Positions 7,047 to 16,113 of a stretch of DNA of 64,000 bases are shown here, piece by piece (position 1 is the first letter of the stretch; each line of letters opens with the position of its first letter). This DNA is from Tumebacillus avium (lineage in GTDB: Bacteria > Bacillota > Bacilli > Tumebacillales > Tumebacillaceae). The DNA lies in assembly GCF_002162355.1 (NCBI RefSeq), contig NZ_CP021434.1, forward strand, positions 1,334,501 to 1,398,500, in the 5' to 3' direction. Position numbers and translations under genes: made by a program. Below the pieces are notes generated by a model, which searched no databases, was not told where the DNA came from, and worked only from the letters and a program-made list of their open reading frames with translations.

Positions 7047-8603
7047 ATGAGTATCCTAAACGTTGAAAATATCGGTCATGGCTTTGGTGCCCGCCACCTG
7101 TTTTCCGGCGTGTCGTTCCGTCTGCTGAATGGCGAACACGTCGGTCTGGTCGGCGCGAACGGCACCGGCAAGACCACTTTGATGAGCATTTTGACCGGCC
7201 AATTGCAGGCTGACCAAGGCAAGCTGGAATGGTCGAACCGTGCGACGATCGGCTATCTCGACCAGCATGCTGCGCTGACGCCGGGCAAGACGATCCGCGA
7301 GATCCTGAGCGACGCGTTCAAACCGCTATTCGACATGGAAGCGGAGATCGGCGTGATTGCCGAGCAAATGGCTGATCCGGATGCCGACTTGGAAAAATTG
7401 CTCGAAGACATGGGCGAGATCCAAGACCGTCTGGAGAACAGCGGTTTCTACATGATCGACGCGAAAGTCGAAGAGATCGCCAAAGGTCTCGGTCTGACTG
7501 CGGTCGGACTCGAGCGCGAAGTGCAGGACCTGTCCGGCGGTCAGCGCACGAAAGTACTGCTGGCGAAACTGTTGCTGGAACAGCCAAACGTCTTGCTGCT
7601 GGACGAGCCGACCAACTATTTGGACGTGGAGCATATCGATTGGCTGACCACGTACCTGCAGAACTATCCGTATGCGTTTATGCTGATCTCCCATGACGTG
7701 GAGTTTATGAATGCGGTCGTCAACATCATCTACCACCTCGAAGGCGGCAAGCTGTCCCGTTACGCGGGCGACTATGAGAAGTTCGTCGAAGTCTACCTCG
7801 CCAAGCGTTCGCAGCAGGAAGATGCGTTCGAGCGCCAGCAGGAAGAGATCAAGCGCATGGAGATGTTTATCGCGAAAAACAAAGCCCGCGCCTCGACCTC
7901 GACCCGTGCGAAGTCGCGTCAAAAGATGCTCGACAAGATGGAGCGTCTGGAAAAGCCGGTCACCTATCCGCGCCCGAGCTTCCGTTTCCAGGAGACGCGT
8001 CTGTCCTCCAAGCTGGTGTTTGAAGCGACCGACCTGCAGATCGGGTACAACCACCCGCTGTTGCCGCCGCTGAACTTCAAGCTGGAGCGCGGCGAGAAGG
8101 TGGCGATCACCGGCATGAACGGGATGGGTAAATCGACGCTGATGAAAACCATCCTCGGCCTGATCAAACCGCTCGACGGCAGCATCGAACGCGGTGACTA
8201 TTTGGAGCCGGTGTATTTCGAGCAGGAAGTATCGGACCGTCCGAACGTGACGGCGCTGGATGATGTCTGGAACTCCTTCCCGCACATGCAGAACCAGGAT
8301 GTGCGCGCCAACCTCGCCCGCTGCGGCCTGGGCAACGAGCATATCACCTCGAAGCTGACCGCCCTCTCCGGCGGCGAGCATGCCAAAGTACGCCTGTGCA
8401 AGCTGATGCTCACCCCGTCGAACTGGATCCTTTTCGACGAGCCGACCAACCACTTGGATGTCGCGGCGAAGGAAGAGCTCGCTTTGACCTTGAAAAACTA
8501 CAAAGGCACCGTCCTGTTAGTCTGCCACGAACCGGAATTCTACAAAGACTGGGTCACCAGCGTCTGGAATGTGGAAGACTGGGCGAAGCAACTGCAGCGG
8601 TAA
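7047..8603 (+). CDS. ABC-F family ATPase
   Basis: 518 residues with two ABC ATPase cassettes and no membrane segments. Cassette 1 has Walker A GANGTGKTTL and signature LSGGQRTK; cassette 2 has GMNGMGKSTL and LSGGEHAK; both have LDEPTN or FDEPTN Walker B motifs. The linker between them (near 240-320) is charged and helical, as in ABC-F proteins that act at the ribosomal E site. The overall form resembles the YkpA/YbiT subgroup. The start at 7047 follows GGAGGAG; an upstream in-frame ATG at 7020 lacks a site. The precise role (translation factor or antibiotic protection) is not decided by sequence. Confidence 0.92.
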   Translation: MSILNVENIGHGFGARHLFSGVSFRLLNGEHVGLVGANGTGKTTLMSILTGQLQADQGKLEWSNRATIGYLDQHAALTPGKTIREILSDAFKPLFDMEAEIGVIAEQMADPDADLEKLLEDMGEIQDRLENSGFYMIDAKVEEIAKGLGLTAVGLEREVQDLSGGQRTKVLLAKLLLEQPNVLLLDEPTNYLDVEHIDWLTTYLQNYPYAFMLISHDVEFMNAVVNIIYHLEGGKLSRYAGDYEKFVEVYLAKRSQQEDAFERQQEEIKRMEMFIAKNKARASTSTRAKSRQKMLDKMERLEKPVTYPRPSFRFQETRLSSKLVFEATDLQIGYNHPLLPPLNFKLERGEKVAITGMNGMGKSTLMKTILGLIKPLDGSIERGDYLEPVYFEQEVSDRPNVTALDDVWNSFPHMQNQDVRANLARCGLGNEHITSKLTALSGGEHAKVRLCKLMLTPSNWILFDEPTNHLDVAAKEELALTLKNYKGTVLLVCHEPEFYKDWVTSVWNVEDWAKQLQR

Positions 8604-8615
8604 ATTGAAATAGCA

Positions 8616-8646
8616 AAGGGAAGCCGAGATGGCTTCCCTTTTTCTT
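8616..8646. terminator. Bidirectional terminator between the ABC-F gene and ywbE
   Basis: AAGGGAAGCC (8616-8625) pairs with GGCTTCCCTT (8631-8640), with T5 on plus and a weaker T-run on minus. Confidence 0.85.
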
Positions 8647-8654
8647 ATCCTGTT

Positions 8655-8852
8655 TTATCCGAGGACCGTTTTGACGCGGCCGACTTGGCCGTCTTGGAGA
8701 CGGACTTTGATGCCGCGGGTGTGGGTGGGTGAACTGGTCAGGATGTCTTTGACGATCCCGCGCGTGGTTTTGCCGGTGCGCTGGTCTTGTTTCAGGATGA
8801 TATCCACCTCGAGACCCGGATGGATGTCTTTGCGATTCTGTCCACTTTTCAT
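8655..8852 (-). CDS. ywbE: YwbE family protein
   Basis: 65 residues, the usual size of the YwbE family (DUF2196), with the family core GQNRKDIHPGLEVDIILKQD, then TRGIVKDILT and GIKVRLQDGQVGRV. The fold is likely a small beta-barrel. GGGAG lies nine bases before the ATG. It starts 25 bases after the DEAD-box helicase stop codon on the same strand, so the two are probably co-transcribed, which suggests an RNA-related role, but the family has no established function. Confidence 0.9.
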   Translation of the reverse strand: MKSGQNRKDIHPGLEVDIILKQDQRTGKTTRGIVKDILTSSPTHTRGIKVRLQDGQVGRVKTVLG

Positions 8853-8877
8853 AGCTTAAGCTCCCATCTCTTCAAAA

Positions 8878-11070
8878 CTACCGCCCGTTCCGGCCTCTCC
8901 CGCCGCCGCCACCGCGAGTGTCAGATCTTCCGCCACCACGGGTGTCAGGTCTTCCGCCACCACGAGTGTCGGGTTTGCCACCACCACGGTTGTCAGGACG
9001 GCCTCCTCCACGTGTATCAGGTCTGCCGCCGGAACGGTTGTCATTTCTGTCGCCGCCCCATTTTCCGCCTCCACCACCACGGTTGTCCGGTCTTCCACCG
9101 GCGCGGTTTTCATTTCTGTCACCGCCCCAGTTTCCTCCACCGCCACCACGGGTGTCCGGTCTTCCGCCGGAACGGTTGTCATTTCTGTCGCCGCCCCAGT
9201 TTCCTCCACCGCCACCACGGGTGTCCGGTCTGCCACCGGAACGGTTGTCATTCCGGTCGCCGCCCCAGTTTCCGCCTCCGCCACCACGGGTGTCGGGTCT
9301 GCCTCCGCCACGGTTATCCGGTCTGCCACCGGAACGGTTGTCATTCCGGTCGCCGCCCCAGTTTCCGCCTCCGCCACCACGGGTGTCGGGTCTGCCTCCG
9401 CCACGGTTATCCGGTCTGCCACCGGAACGGTTGTCATTCCGGTCGCCGCCCCAGTTTCCGCCTCCGCCGCCACGGGTGTCGGGTCTACCTCCACCACGGT
9501 TGTCCGGTCTGCCACCAGCGCGGTTGTCATTTCTGTCACCGCCCCAGTTTCCACCGCCGCCGCCACGGGTGTCGGGTCTGCCTCCGCCACGGTTATCTGG
9601 TCTGCCACCGGAACGGTTGTCATTCCGGTCGCCGCCCCAGTTTCCGCCTCCGCCGCCACGGGTGTCGGGTCTACCTCCACCACGGTTGTCCGGTCTGCCA
9701 CCAGCGCGGTTGTCATTTCTGTCACCGCCCCAGTTTCCACCGCCGCCACCACGGGTGTCGGGTCTGCCTCCGCCACGGTTATCTGGTCTGCCGCCGGAAC
9801 GGTTGTCATTTCGGTTACCGCCACGGTTGTCAGGACGGCCGCCGCGACCTTCGTTTCTGCTGCCGCCGTCACGCCCGCCGCCGCCTTGGCGCTTTTCGCG
9901 GGGGACGAACTCTTCGCCGCCTTTGCCTGGCCACGCCTCGCCGTGCGGGCGGCGGAGGCCTTCGCCCATCTGGCGCTCCATCTTCATGCCGATGCCGTTC
10001 TCGATCATCGCCAGCTCCTGACGGTCGTTCGGCGCCACGATCGTAAAGGCGATGCCTTTTTCCCCGGCGCGGCCCGTCCGGCCGATGCGGTGGATGTAGC
10101 TCTCGACGTCCTGCGGGATGTCATAGTTGAACACATGCGTGACACCTTCCACATCCAACCCTCTCGCCGCCACATCGGTCGCCACCAAGAGCTGAATCTT
10201 CGCATCGCGGAACGCCTTCATCACCTTCTCCCGCTTCGCTTGCGACAGATCGCCGTGCAGTTCGTCCGACTGATACCCGGCCGCCTGCAGCGCCTCATTC
10301 AGCGTGCTCGCCCGGCGCTTGGTCCGGCAGAAGATGATCGCCAAATACGGCTGATGCTTCTCGATCAGCTTCATCACCGTATCTTTTTTCCCACGGTCGG
10401 TCGTTTCGACCACGATCTGTTGAATCTCATCAAGCGTGACCCGCTTGCTCTCGACCTGAATATCTTCCGGCACGCGCAAATACTTATCGGCCAGCTTCCG
10501 CACATTCTCCGGCATCGTCGCCGAGAACAACAGCGTCTGCCGATCGATCGGCAGTTCGTCCATGATCATGTTCACTTCCGGCAAAAAGCCCATATGCAGC
10601 ATCTGATCCGCTTCATCGAGCACAAAAGTCTGCACGCCGGAGAGGTCGATCGACCCGCGCGACACATGATCCAACAGACGTCCCGGCGTCGCCACGACCA
10701 CATGCATCGCCCGCTTCAAACGCTTCAGCTGCGCCTCCACATCCTGCCCGCCATAGACGGCCAGCACATTCACGCCTTCCAAGAACAAAATCATCTTCTT
10801 CACTTCTGCCGTGATCTGCAACGCCAACTCTCGCGTCGGCGTCACGATCAACGCCTGCACTTCATTGCGAGCCGGGTCGATCTTCTCCAAGATCGGCAGC
10901 ACAAACGACAGCGTTTTCCCTGTCCCGGTCTGTGCCTGCGCCACCACGTCGCTGCCGGTCAGCACGACCGGAATCGCCTGCTCCTGCACCGGCGTCGCCT
11001 CAAAGATCGCATGCGCCGTCAGCGCCCGCACCAATTCCGGCCTGATTCCAAGCGATTCAAAATCCGCCAC
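8878..11070 (-). CDS. DEAD-box RNA helicase with RGG-rich repeat tail
   Basis: 730 residues from the GTG at 11070 after AAAAGGGG. Residues 1 to about 370 form the helicase core: Q motif ([11 protein letters not shown]), Walker [19 protein letters not shown] (VLDEADQM), SAT (LLFSATMP) and [10 protein letters not shown]. This resembles the CshA/DeaD group, which unwinds RNA in ribosome assembly and decay. From about residue 400 the protein is low-complexity Gly/Arg/Asp/Asn: six 31-residue units of the type [18 protein letters not shown] plus shorter 23-residue versions. Such tails bind RNA and can drive condensates. The core is sure; the tail's function is inference. Confidence 0.95.
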   Translation of the reverse strand: MADFESLGIRPELVRALTAHAIFEATPVQEQAIPVVLTGSDVVAQAQTGTGKTLSFVLPILEKIDPARNEVQALIVTPTRELALQITAEVKKMILFLEGVNVLAVYGGQDVEAQLKRLKRAMHVVVATPGRLLDHVSRGSIDLSGVQTFVLDEADQMLHMGFLPEVNMIMDELPIDRQTLLFSATMPENVRKLADKYLRVPEDIQVESKRVTLDEIQQIVVETTDRGKKDTVMKLIEKHQPYLAIIFCRTKRRASTLNEALQAAGYQSDELHGDLSQAKREKVMKAFRDAKIQLLVATDVAARGLDVEGVTHVFNYDIPQDVESYIHRIGRTGRAGEKGIAFTIVAPNDRQELAMIENGIGMKMERQMGEGLRRPHGEAWPGKGGEEFVPREKRQGGGGRDGGSRNEGRGGRPDNRGGNRNDNRSGGRPDNRGGGRPDTRGGGGGNWGGDRNDNRAGGRPDNRGGGRPDTRGGGGGNWGGDRNDNRSGGRPDNRGGGRPDTRGGGGGNWGGDRNDNRAGGRPDNRGGGRPDTRGGGGGNWGGDRNDNRSGGRPDNRGGGRPDTRGGGGGNWGGDRNDNRSGGRPDNRGGGRPDTRGGGGGNWGGDRNDNRSGGRPDTRGGGGGNWGGDRNDNRSGGRPDTRGGGGGNWGGDRNENRAGGRPDNRGGGGGKWGGDRNDNRSGGRPDTRGGGRPDNRGGGKPDTRGGGRPDTRGGGRSDTRGGGGGRGRNGR
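8920..9840 (-). repeat. 93-bp tandem repeats encoding the RGG tail
   Basis: Six 93-bp units and several 69-bp derivatives, nearly identical at DNA level, encode RGG/NWGGD blocks. Because the period is a multiple of three and GC rich, several antisense frames are also open here; these are artefacts. Confidence 0.9.
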
Positions 11071-11095
11071 AACAACACCCCTTTTCTCCTTAGTA

Positions 11096-11395
11096 TTACC
11101 CTTGATAACGCTTCTTCAGTTGCGCATCCAGCACAAACGTGCCAAGCGGAATCGAAGACGCGATCAACGCCCACAAGCTAAACAGCCACGACCATTTCTT
11201 CACGACGGCCGCATTGATCACCGCCAAAATAAACAGCACGAACAGCGCCCCGTGAATCGCGCCAACCACCGCGACCGGCACCGGATTGTCCATCCAATAC
11301 TTCATCGGCATCGCGATCAGCAACAGCACCAAAAACGAAGTCCCTTCCACCAGCCCGATCAAACGCAAGCGGCCAACTGCCGTTTTCAAGTTCAT
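11096..11395 (-). CDS. DUF3817 family small membrane protein
   Basis: 99 residues with three hydrophobic helices: [20 protein letters not shown] near 14-33, [20 protein letters not shown] near 42-61, and [20 protein letters not shown] near 68-87. [12 protein letters not shown] and GAIHGALFV are hallmarks of DUF3817 (YdzA-like) membrane proteins, whose role is unknown. It lies 25 bases upstream of the DEAD-box gene on the same strand and may be transcribed with it. Confidence 0.85.
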   Translation of the reverse strand: MNLKTAVGRLRLIGLVEGTSFLVLLLIAMPMKYWMDNPVPVAVVGAIHGALFVLFILAVINAAVVKKWSWLFSLWALIASSIPLGTFVLDAQLKKRYQG

Positions 11396-11428
11396 CCTTC
11401 TCTCACTCTCCCGGAAAAAATAGCAAGC

Positions 11429-11461
11429 AAAACAAGGGAAGCCTCCCGACTCCCCTGTTTT
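11429..11461 (-). terminator. Terminator of rluF
   Basis: An imperfect stem of AAAACAGGGGAG with CTTCCCTTGTTTT on the minus strand directly after the stop codon, with T4 at the 3' side. Confidence 0.65.
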
Positions 11462-12179
11462 ACTCCTCGTCGTCCAGCATATCCATCAGGCCGGCGAGTT
11501 CCTTGTGCGTCAGATTGCGCCAATGGCCCAGCTTCAGCCCTTCGAGGCGAATGTTCATGACCCGAATCCGCTTCAGCGTGCGCACTTGGTAGCCCAGCGC
11601 TTCACACATCCGGCGAATCTGGCGGTTCAAGCCCTGCGTCAAAATGATCCGGAACGTTTTTTCGCTGACCGGATACACTTTCGCTGGCTTGGTCACCGTG
11701 TCCAAAATCTCCACGCCGCTGGCCATCTTTTTCAAAAAGTCTTTCGTCACCGGCTTGTTCACCGTAACTACGTACTCTTTCTCATGGTTGTTTTCCGCCC
11801 GCAAAATCTTGTTGACGATGTCCCCGTCATTCGTGAGCAGAATCAGCCCTTCCGAGTCCTTGTCCAAGCGCCCGATCGGAAAAATCCGGTCGTGGTGGTT
11901 GACGAAATCGATGATGTTGTCTTTCACTTTCATTTCGGTCGTCGACGTTACGCCGGCCGGCTTGTTCAGCATGATGTAGACCGACTTGCGCCGTCTGCGG
12001 CGCTCGCCGCCTCCGCTGCCGATCTGCTCGCCGTCAACGCGCACGTCATCGCTGTCCTCAACTGTCATGCCCATTTCGGCCACACGGCCGTTAATCGTCA
12101 CGCGGCGTTCTTCGATCAGCTTGTCCGCTTCCCGCCGGGAACACATCCCGGTGCCGCTTATGTATTTATTAAGCCTCAT
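11460..12179 (-). CDS. rluF: 23S rRNA pseudouridine synthase RluF/RluB type
   Basis: 239 residues. The S4 RNA-binding domain (MRLNKYISGTGMCSRREADK) is followed by an RsuA-family catalytic domain with GRLDKDSEGLILLTNDGD, in which Asp106 is the expected nucleophile. KVKDNIIDFVNHHDRIFPIG and NNHEKEYVVTV match RluF, which modifies U2604 of 23S rRNA in E. coli. A basic Gly/Arg insert (near 55-65) joins the domains. AGAGGG lies eight bases before the ATG. The neighbouring helicase gene fits a ribosome-maturation neighbourhood. Confidence 0.9.
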   Translation of the reverse strand: MRLNKYISGTGMCSRREADKLIEERRVTINGRVAEMGMTVEDSDDVRVDGEQIGSGGGERRRRRKSVYIMLNKPAGVTSTTEMKVKDNIIDFVNHHDRIFPIGRLDKDSEGLILLTNDGDIVNKILRAENNHEKEYVVTVNKPVTKDFLKKMASGVEILDTVTKPAKVYPVSEKTFRIILTQGLNRQIRRMCEALGYQVRTLKRIRVMNIRLEGLKLGHWRNLTHKELAGLMDMLDDEE

Positions 12180-12293
12180 CTAGATCCCTCTCTGCGCCAT
12201 TTTCCAAGTAGTGTTTTCAAAAGCACAGACCCATTATACCATTTCATCCAAAAAAGCTCTCACTAACAGCACGGATTGCACGCCTTTTCAATA

Positions 12294-12322
12294 GAAAAAC
12301 CTGCCCCAACGACGGGAGCAGG
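12294..12322 (-). terminator. Terminator of the YiaA-like gene
   Basis: On minus CCTGC-TCCC pairs with GGGG-CAGG, followed by T5 (complement of 12295-12299). Confidence 0.75.
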
Positions 12323-12341
12323 CCAAACAAGTCCTGTAGAA

Positions 12342-12587
12342 TTACGCTTGCGGCGCTTCGCTTGGCGGAGGCGGGTTGCGTTCGTCGTCCTCCTGGTTGT
12401 CGCGAATCGTCTTTTGCAAAACGAACGAAGACATCACCAGAAACAGCGCCGTCACCGCATAATACCCCTTCACCGGCAGAGTAGCATCTAACGTATAAAT
12501 TCCGATAAACATCGCCAAAAAGGCCAGTACAAAGGACCCCCATGCCAAAAAAGTAAAAGCAGATGTATTCCGTCTTTTCGTTCTCAC
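12342..12587 (-). CDS. YiaA/YiaB-family inner membrane protein
   Basis: 81 residues from the GTG at 12587, which is nine bases after AAAGGAGG; a longer frame from 12614 would contain this ribosome binding site and is less likely. Two transmembrane helices (TSAFTFLAWGSFVLAFLAMF and YYAVTALFLVMSSFVL) and LQKTIRDNQED are characteristic of the YiaA/YiaB two-helix domain. The C-terminus is acidic and proline-rich. Function unknown. Confidence 0.82.
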   Translation of the reverse strand: MRTKRRNTSAFTFLAWGSFVLAFLAMFIGIYTLDATLPVKGYYAVTALFLVMSSFVLQKTIRDNQEDDERNPPPPSEAPQA

Positions 12588-12714
12588 TGGAAAATACCTC
12601 CTTTCGAACTCCACCTTGATTTTACAATTTTCGGTTATCTTTGCGCAACTAAAAAGCAGGAAAAACTATAGCACAACACGAAAACTGAAACACAGAAACG
12701 GAGGTACGGAGAGT

Positions 12715-12873
12715 ATGAGTGACCAACTGCAAAAGATGAGAGAGCTCGTCAACAAGAAAAAGGCAGCCAACAACGGGCAAAATGGCAAGCTGCGCCCGGA
12801 GAAGAACCTGGTCGAAGGCAACTTCAAAGTGACCAAACAGCACAAAAAAGGCGGCCTGTTCGACGGCAAATAA
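12715..12873 (+). CDS. 52-residue basic small protein, unrecognised
   Basis: The ATG at 12715 follows GGAGGTACGGAGAGT, and a clear terminator follows the stop, so a real gene is likely. The product (MSDQLQKMRELVNKKKAANN at the N-terminus) is highly charged, Lys-rich, lacks membrane segments and has a C-terminal KKGGLFDGK. No family is recognised. It could be a nucleic-acid-associated small protein. An upstream extension to 12616 is not supported by a ribosome binding site. Confidence 0.75.
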   Translation: MSDQLQKMRELVNKKKAANNGQNGKLRPEKNLVEGNFKVTKQHKKGGLFDGK

Positions 12874-12878
12874 ACACA

Positions 12879-12907
12879 AAACCACCTGTTCACGCAGGTG
12901 GTTTTTC
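12879..12907. terminator. Bidirectional terminator
   Basis: ACCACCTG (12881-12888), TTCACG, CAGGTGGT (12895-12902) flanked by an A-run and T5. It serves the small protein on plus and the membrane fusion gene on minus. Confidence 0.85.
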
Positions 12908-14736
12908 TTTGCACAGATATTGTCGCGAGCAGATCAGCCCGGTCAGATACAAGAGAAGCGCAATGTAGGCGGGCAGCAGATGCCAGAAATCGGTGTACAG
13001 GATCTTCACATGCACGCCAATCCCCGCCGCCAGCCCGCAGAACCCGCCGATCAGATAGCTCCACCACAGCCAGCTCTCCCCTTGCCGATAGCCCCAGAGC
13101 GAGATCAGGAGCAGAAGCAGCCCTTCGGTGATCAACGATCCGCCAAATCCGGCCCGGTCGTGCGCGATCAAAGGAATCAGCCGGTGGTTGTAGTCATGGA
13201 TCTGCTCCGGCGTCAGGCCCATATAGGCGAGGTCTTCCGGCACAAACACGCCGGTCATCCCGATCGCCGAGATCACCACGCCTGCCGACAACAGCGCCGC
13301 GCCTAAGCTCACGAACATCAGCTGTCCGACGAGGCCCTTTTGCCACGCCTTGGTGTTGCGGCGGTTGCTCGATGCGTGCGGCGTGGACAGCTCCCGCGTG
13401 CGCACCAGCCCCCAGAGGAAGAACGGCAGGATCAGCAGGTTGTAGATCATGTGCAGCGTGTCGATGTAGCCGACCGCGTAAGAGTACAAAAAGTTCAGGA
13501 AGCCATACCCGGCCGCCGCCGCAAACAGCACGACCGCCCAGCGTTCCCCGCGCCTGACCTTGTGCCAGGCCAGCTGCGCGAACAGGAATCCTGCCGATAA
13601 CATGATCCCGGCCAGCGTGATCCGGTCGTGCGACATGAAGTGGAACAGCTCCTGATTCCACCCGGCGATCTCCTCCCGCGTCAGCCCCAGAAACGCCTCA
13701 TCATGTGCCAAAATCACATCAGTCAGCCCGACCAGCATCGCGATGATCCCCGCAAAAAACACGCCGCAGCCCATCAAAAACCAGCTCAGCCAGCCCGGAC
13801 TGCCCTTCGCAAATGGCGCTTGAGCACCCGCTTGAGCACCCGCTTCAGCCCGTTCTGTCCCAGCATTTCGCGCTGCCTGAGACGCTTTCAAGCTCTCATC
13901 CAGCACTGCTTCATTGATCCGCTTCGGCAGCCCTGGCCCGCTGAAGACAAAACCGCTGTCCAGCATGACCAGATCCGCTCCTGCTTCCAGCAGATGAAGC
14001 GCATCTTGCGGCTCATATACGCCGCCGCCCGCGATGACCGGCACCTCCGGACGAGCCGCTTTCCACGCCGGCAACAACTCCAGCGCCTGCGCCTTCCCTT
14101 CGCGCCCGACGCGGGGCCAAGCTCTTCCAGATACACGCCGTCCAGTTCCGCCCATACGGGCAGTTCATCCTGCACAACCAGCACGATAGGAACATCCACC
14201 GCCGCCTGTGCCGCGCGGTACTCCTGCTCCGTCCCTTCGAACAGCAGCAGGCCAGCATACGGCTCCACCCGCTTGATCCACTCGACAGACGCGCTTTTTC
14301 CCACTCGCACCGCCAATGGCACGCCGACCTTGCGATGCCGCTCCAACTGCCCGAGGAACGCCTCTGTGCTCATCTCCGGCAGAGCTTCCCCGTACACCAC
14401 CGCTTCCCCGGCTCTGTCCAGCTCGACTTCCTGCCGAAATCCCGGCCCAACTTCGATCAAGCCAAACCCAAACTTCCCCAGCGCCCCGGTCGCCTGCAGT
14501 TCCGGGTCGATCCGCCCGGACAAGCCGACCGGCGAGCTGAACGTCCGGCCAAACACGGTGCGCACAAGACCTGGCTCCGGCTTCATATGGCCCATCAGCT
14601 CGATCAGCAAATACCCGCCCGGCAAGCTGTTCAGCGTGCCGGTCGCGCCCAAAGTCAGCGCCCGCGCCTTAGCAGCAGGCAATCGGAACAGCAGCGGCTT
14701 AAACAGCGGGTGGTACGACCAGTCCGGCATCTTCAT
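12890..14736 (-). pseudogene. Frameshifted fusion: DHODH-like domain plus duplicated membrane module
   Basis: The first frame (from ATG 14736) encodes a TIM-barrel like class 2 dihydroorotate dehydrogenase (YHPLFKPLLFRL, SSPVGLSGRIDPE, GFGLIEVGPGF), but the usual catalytic Asn-x-Ser region is absent and the flavin-site Lys motif is altered. Near 14110-14118 the reading frame jumps: adding one C to the CCCC run (minus strand) restores continuity from VYLEELGP into RVGREGKAQALELLP and then VIAGGGVYEPQDAL. The C-terminal 290 residues hold about eight membrane helices in two similar halves, each with GLTxEqI and HDR motifs. Without correction the product stops at 13888. Either a mutation, a sequencing error or slippage explains this. 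Confidence 0.75.
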
Positions 14737-14775
14737 TCCTCCTCATGAGGTCTTCGTTACCTTCATTATCGCCCG

Positions 14776-15210
14776 CTACGCCAGATCGATCAATTGCCCG
14801 CACAGCCGTTTCGCCAGCACCAGCCCCTGCAGCATCGCCTGCACGCGCTCCCCATCCTTGTCGCGCTGCCACTCCAGCGCCTGCCGATGCAGCTCTTCCA
14901 GCGACGAATGGATCTCCGCCAGCCGCCGCACGCTTTTGCGCGCCGCTTCCAGCGCCGCAACTTCCAGCGGCTGCTTCTGACCGTCAGCAGCGGTGATCAA
15001 GTCCTTGAGCAGACCCTCCACCCCTTGCAATTGCGCCAAGAGGACGCGCAAGGCCCGCACCTCAGCTTCGTCCCGGCTTTCCGACATCATCACCTGCACC
15101 AACCCGTGCATCGGCGTGATGCCTTCGCGCATCTCAAACGCCGCAAACCGCATCATGCTCTGCAGCATGACCAGCCGGTTCACCTCTTCCCAGGCCACCC
15201 ATGAATTCAT
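14776..15210 (-). CDS. Helical protein of unknown function
   Basis: 144 residues from the ATG at 15210, nine bases after AAAGGAG; the longer frame from 15267 would cross the terminator of the upstream gene. The product begins MNSWVAWEEVNRLVMLQSMM and is almost wholly helical, with heptad-like charged stretches (LEEVxx-type) and no membrane segment. It lies 39 bases upstream of the DHODH-like fusion on the same strand. I do not recognise a family. Confidence 0.75.
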   Translation of the reverse strand: MNSWVAWEEVNRLVMLQSMMRFAAFEMREGITPMHGLVQVMMSESRDEAEVRALRVLLAQLQGVEGLLKDLITAADGQKQPLEVAALEAARKSVRRLAEIHSSLEELHRQALEWQRDKDGERVQAMLQGLVLAKRLCGQLIDLA

Positions 15211-15231
15211 CGTTCTCGTCTCCTTTGAAAA

Positions 15232-15275
15232 ACAAAAAAGCCGAAGCACAAGCATCCCTGCTTGCAACTTCGGCT
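15232..15275 (-). terminator. Terminator of the first DUF2294 gene
   Basis: On minus AGCCGAAG and CTTCGGCT form the base of a long stem, with GCAAGCA/TGCTTG inside it, followed by T6. Confidence 0.88.
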
Positions 15276-15285
15276 CATCTCCAGC

Positions 15286-16017
15286 TCAACCCGTGTCTGG
15301 CTCATTACCACCCGTTATTTTGTTCGGTTTTAAAACAAACAGGATCACGCTCTTATCCAGCTCAAAATGCCAATCGACAAAAGAGTCGACCACCTGCTGC
15401 TGCAAAATATTTTCAAACTGGCTGCTGCTCTGCAAATAGCTTTTCTCCAGCTGCCGTTTCACATTGCGCAGCAAATCGCCGTGTCCCAGCCGGATCATCT
15501 CTTTTTCGATCCGCACCATGATTCCGCTGCGCATCACGACCAGCGTCCGCGGATTGAGGAGACAAGAGATCGTCTGGTCGGGCAGCTTTTGCGCCTGCTT
15601 GGAGATCTTGTTGATCACTTCCTCCAGCTCGGCCCGCCCGGCATAGTTCTCGTCGATCGCCGACCCCTGCTCAAACGGGGCGCTGCTCACACCGAAGATC
15701 ATCCCGCTTTTATTCGAAAGATCCCAGTCGTAATACAGTTCGTTGATGCCCTGTCCGGTCTGGATCTCCAGATACGCCCGCAGCTCCGGCAGCAGGCGGT
15801 CCAGCATTTTCTGCCGCAGTTCAAGAACCACATCGCCCTGCTCCTGCTCGAGCAGCACTTTTTCCATCGGAGACAGGAAATTGCGGATATAAATATTGAA
15901 ATACGCCGACCCCATCGACACGAAAACAGACTCCGGCCCTTTGCCAAAATGGTCGCGCAGGAGTTTGCTCACATAGCTGCCGATCGTAGTCAGCATTTGC
16001 TTATTCGCTTCTTCCAC
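15286..16017 (-). CDS. Tandem DUF2294 (MpsC-like) protein
   Basis: 243 residues from the GTG at 16017 (AAGGAG ten bases upstream). Two DUF2294 domains can be seen: residues 5-110 (SYVSKLLRDHFGKGPESVFV, NFLSPMEKVLL, INELYYDWDLSNKSGMIFGV) and 130-235 (TLVVMRSGIMVRIEKEMI, FVDWHFELDKSVILFVL). The domain is now linked to MpsC of Na-translocating membrane-potential systems, but soluble stand-alone proteins like this one have no proven role. The next gene upstream is a paralogue of the same design, so the pair probably arose by duplication. Confidence 0.83.
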   Translation of the reverse strand: MEEANKQMLTTIGSYVSKLLRDHFGKGPESVFVSMGSAYFNIYIRNFLSPMEKVLLEQEQGDVVLELRQKMLDRLLPELRAYLEIQTGQGINELYYDWDLSNKSGMIFGVSSAPFEQGSAIDENYAGRAELEEVINKISKQAQKLPDQTISCLLNPRTLVVMRSGIMVRIEKEMIRLGHGDLLRNVKRQLEKSYLQSSSQFENILQQQVVDSFVDWHFELDKSVILFVLKPNKITGGNEPDTG

Positions 16018-16113
16018 GCTCTGTGCACTCCTTAAAGAAAGGCTTTATTTTCCTCACTCCGTTTAGGTGGGGCCGCAAAGCTGGATATAAGTCATTATAT
16101 TCAAGCTGCGGAC

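Noticed and set aside
8787-10046. Long plus-strand frames (419 and 367 codons) and a second minus-strand frame over the helicase tail
   Set aside because: They come from 93-bp GC-rich repeats that keep several frames open; products are low-complexity His/Cys/Arg or Pro/Ser repeats.
12616-12714. Upstream extension of the 52-residue protein
   Set aside because: The GGAGG site at 12700 lies inside it and no site precedes the earlier start.
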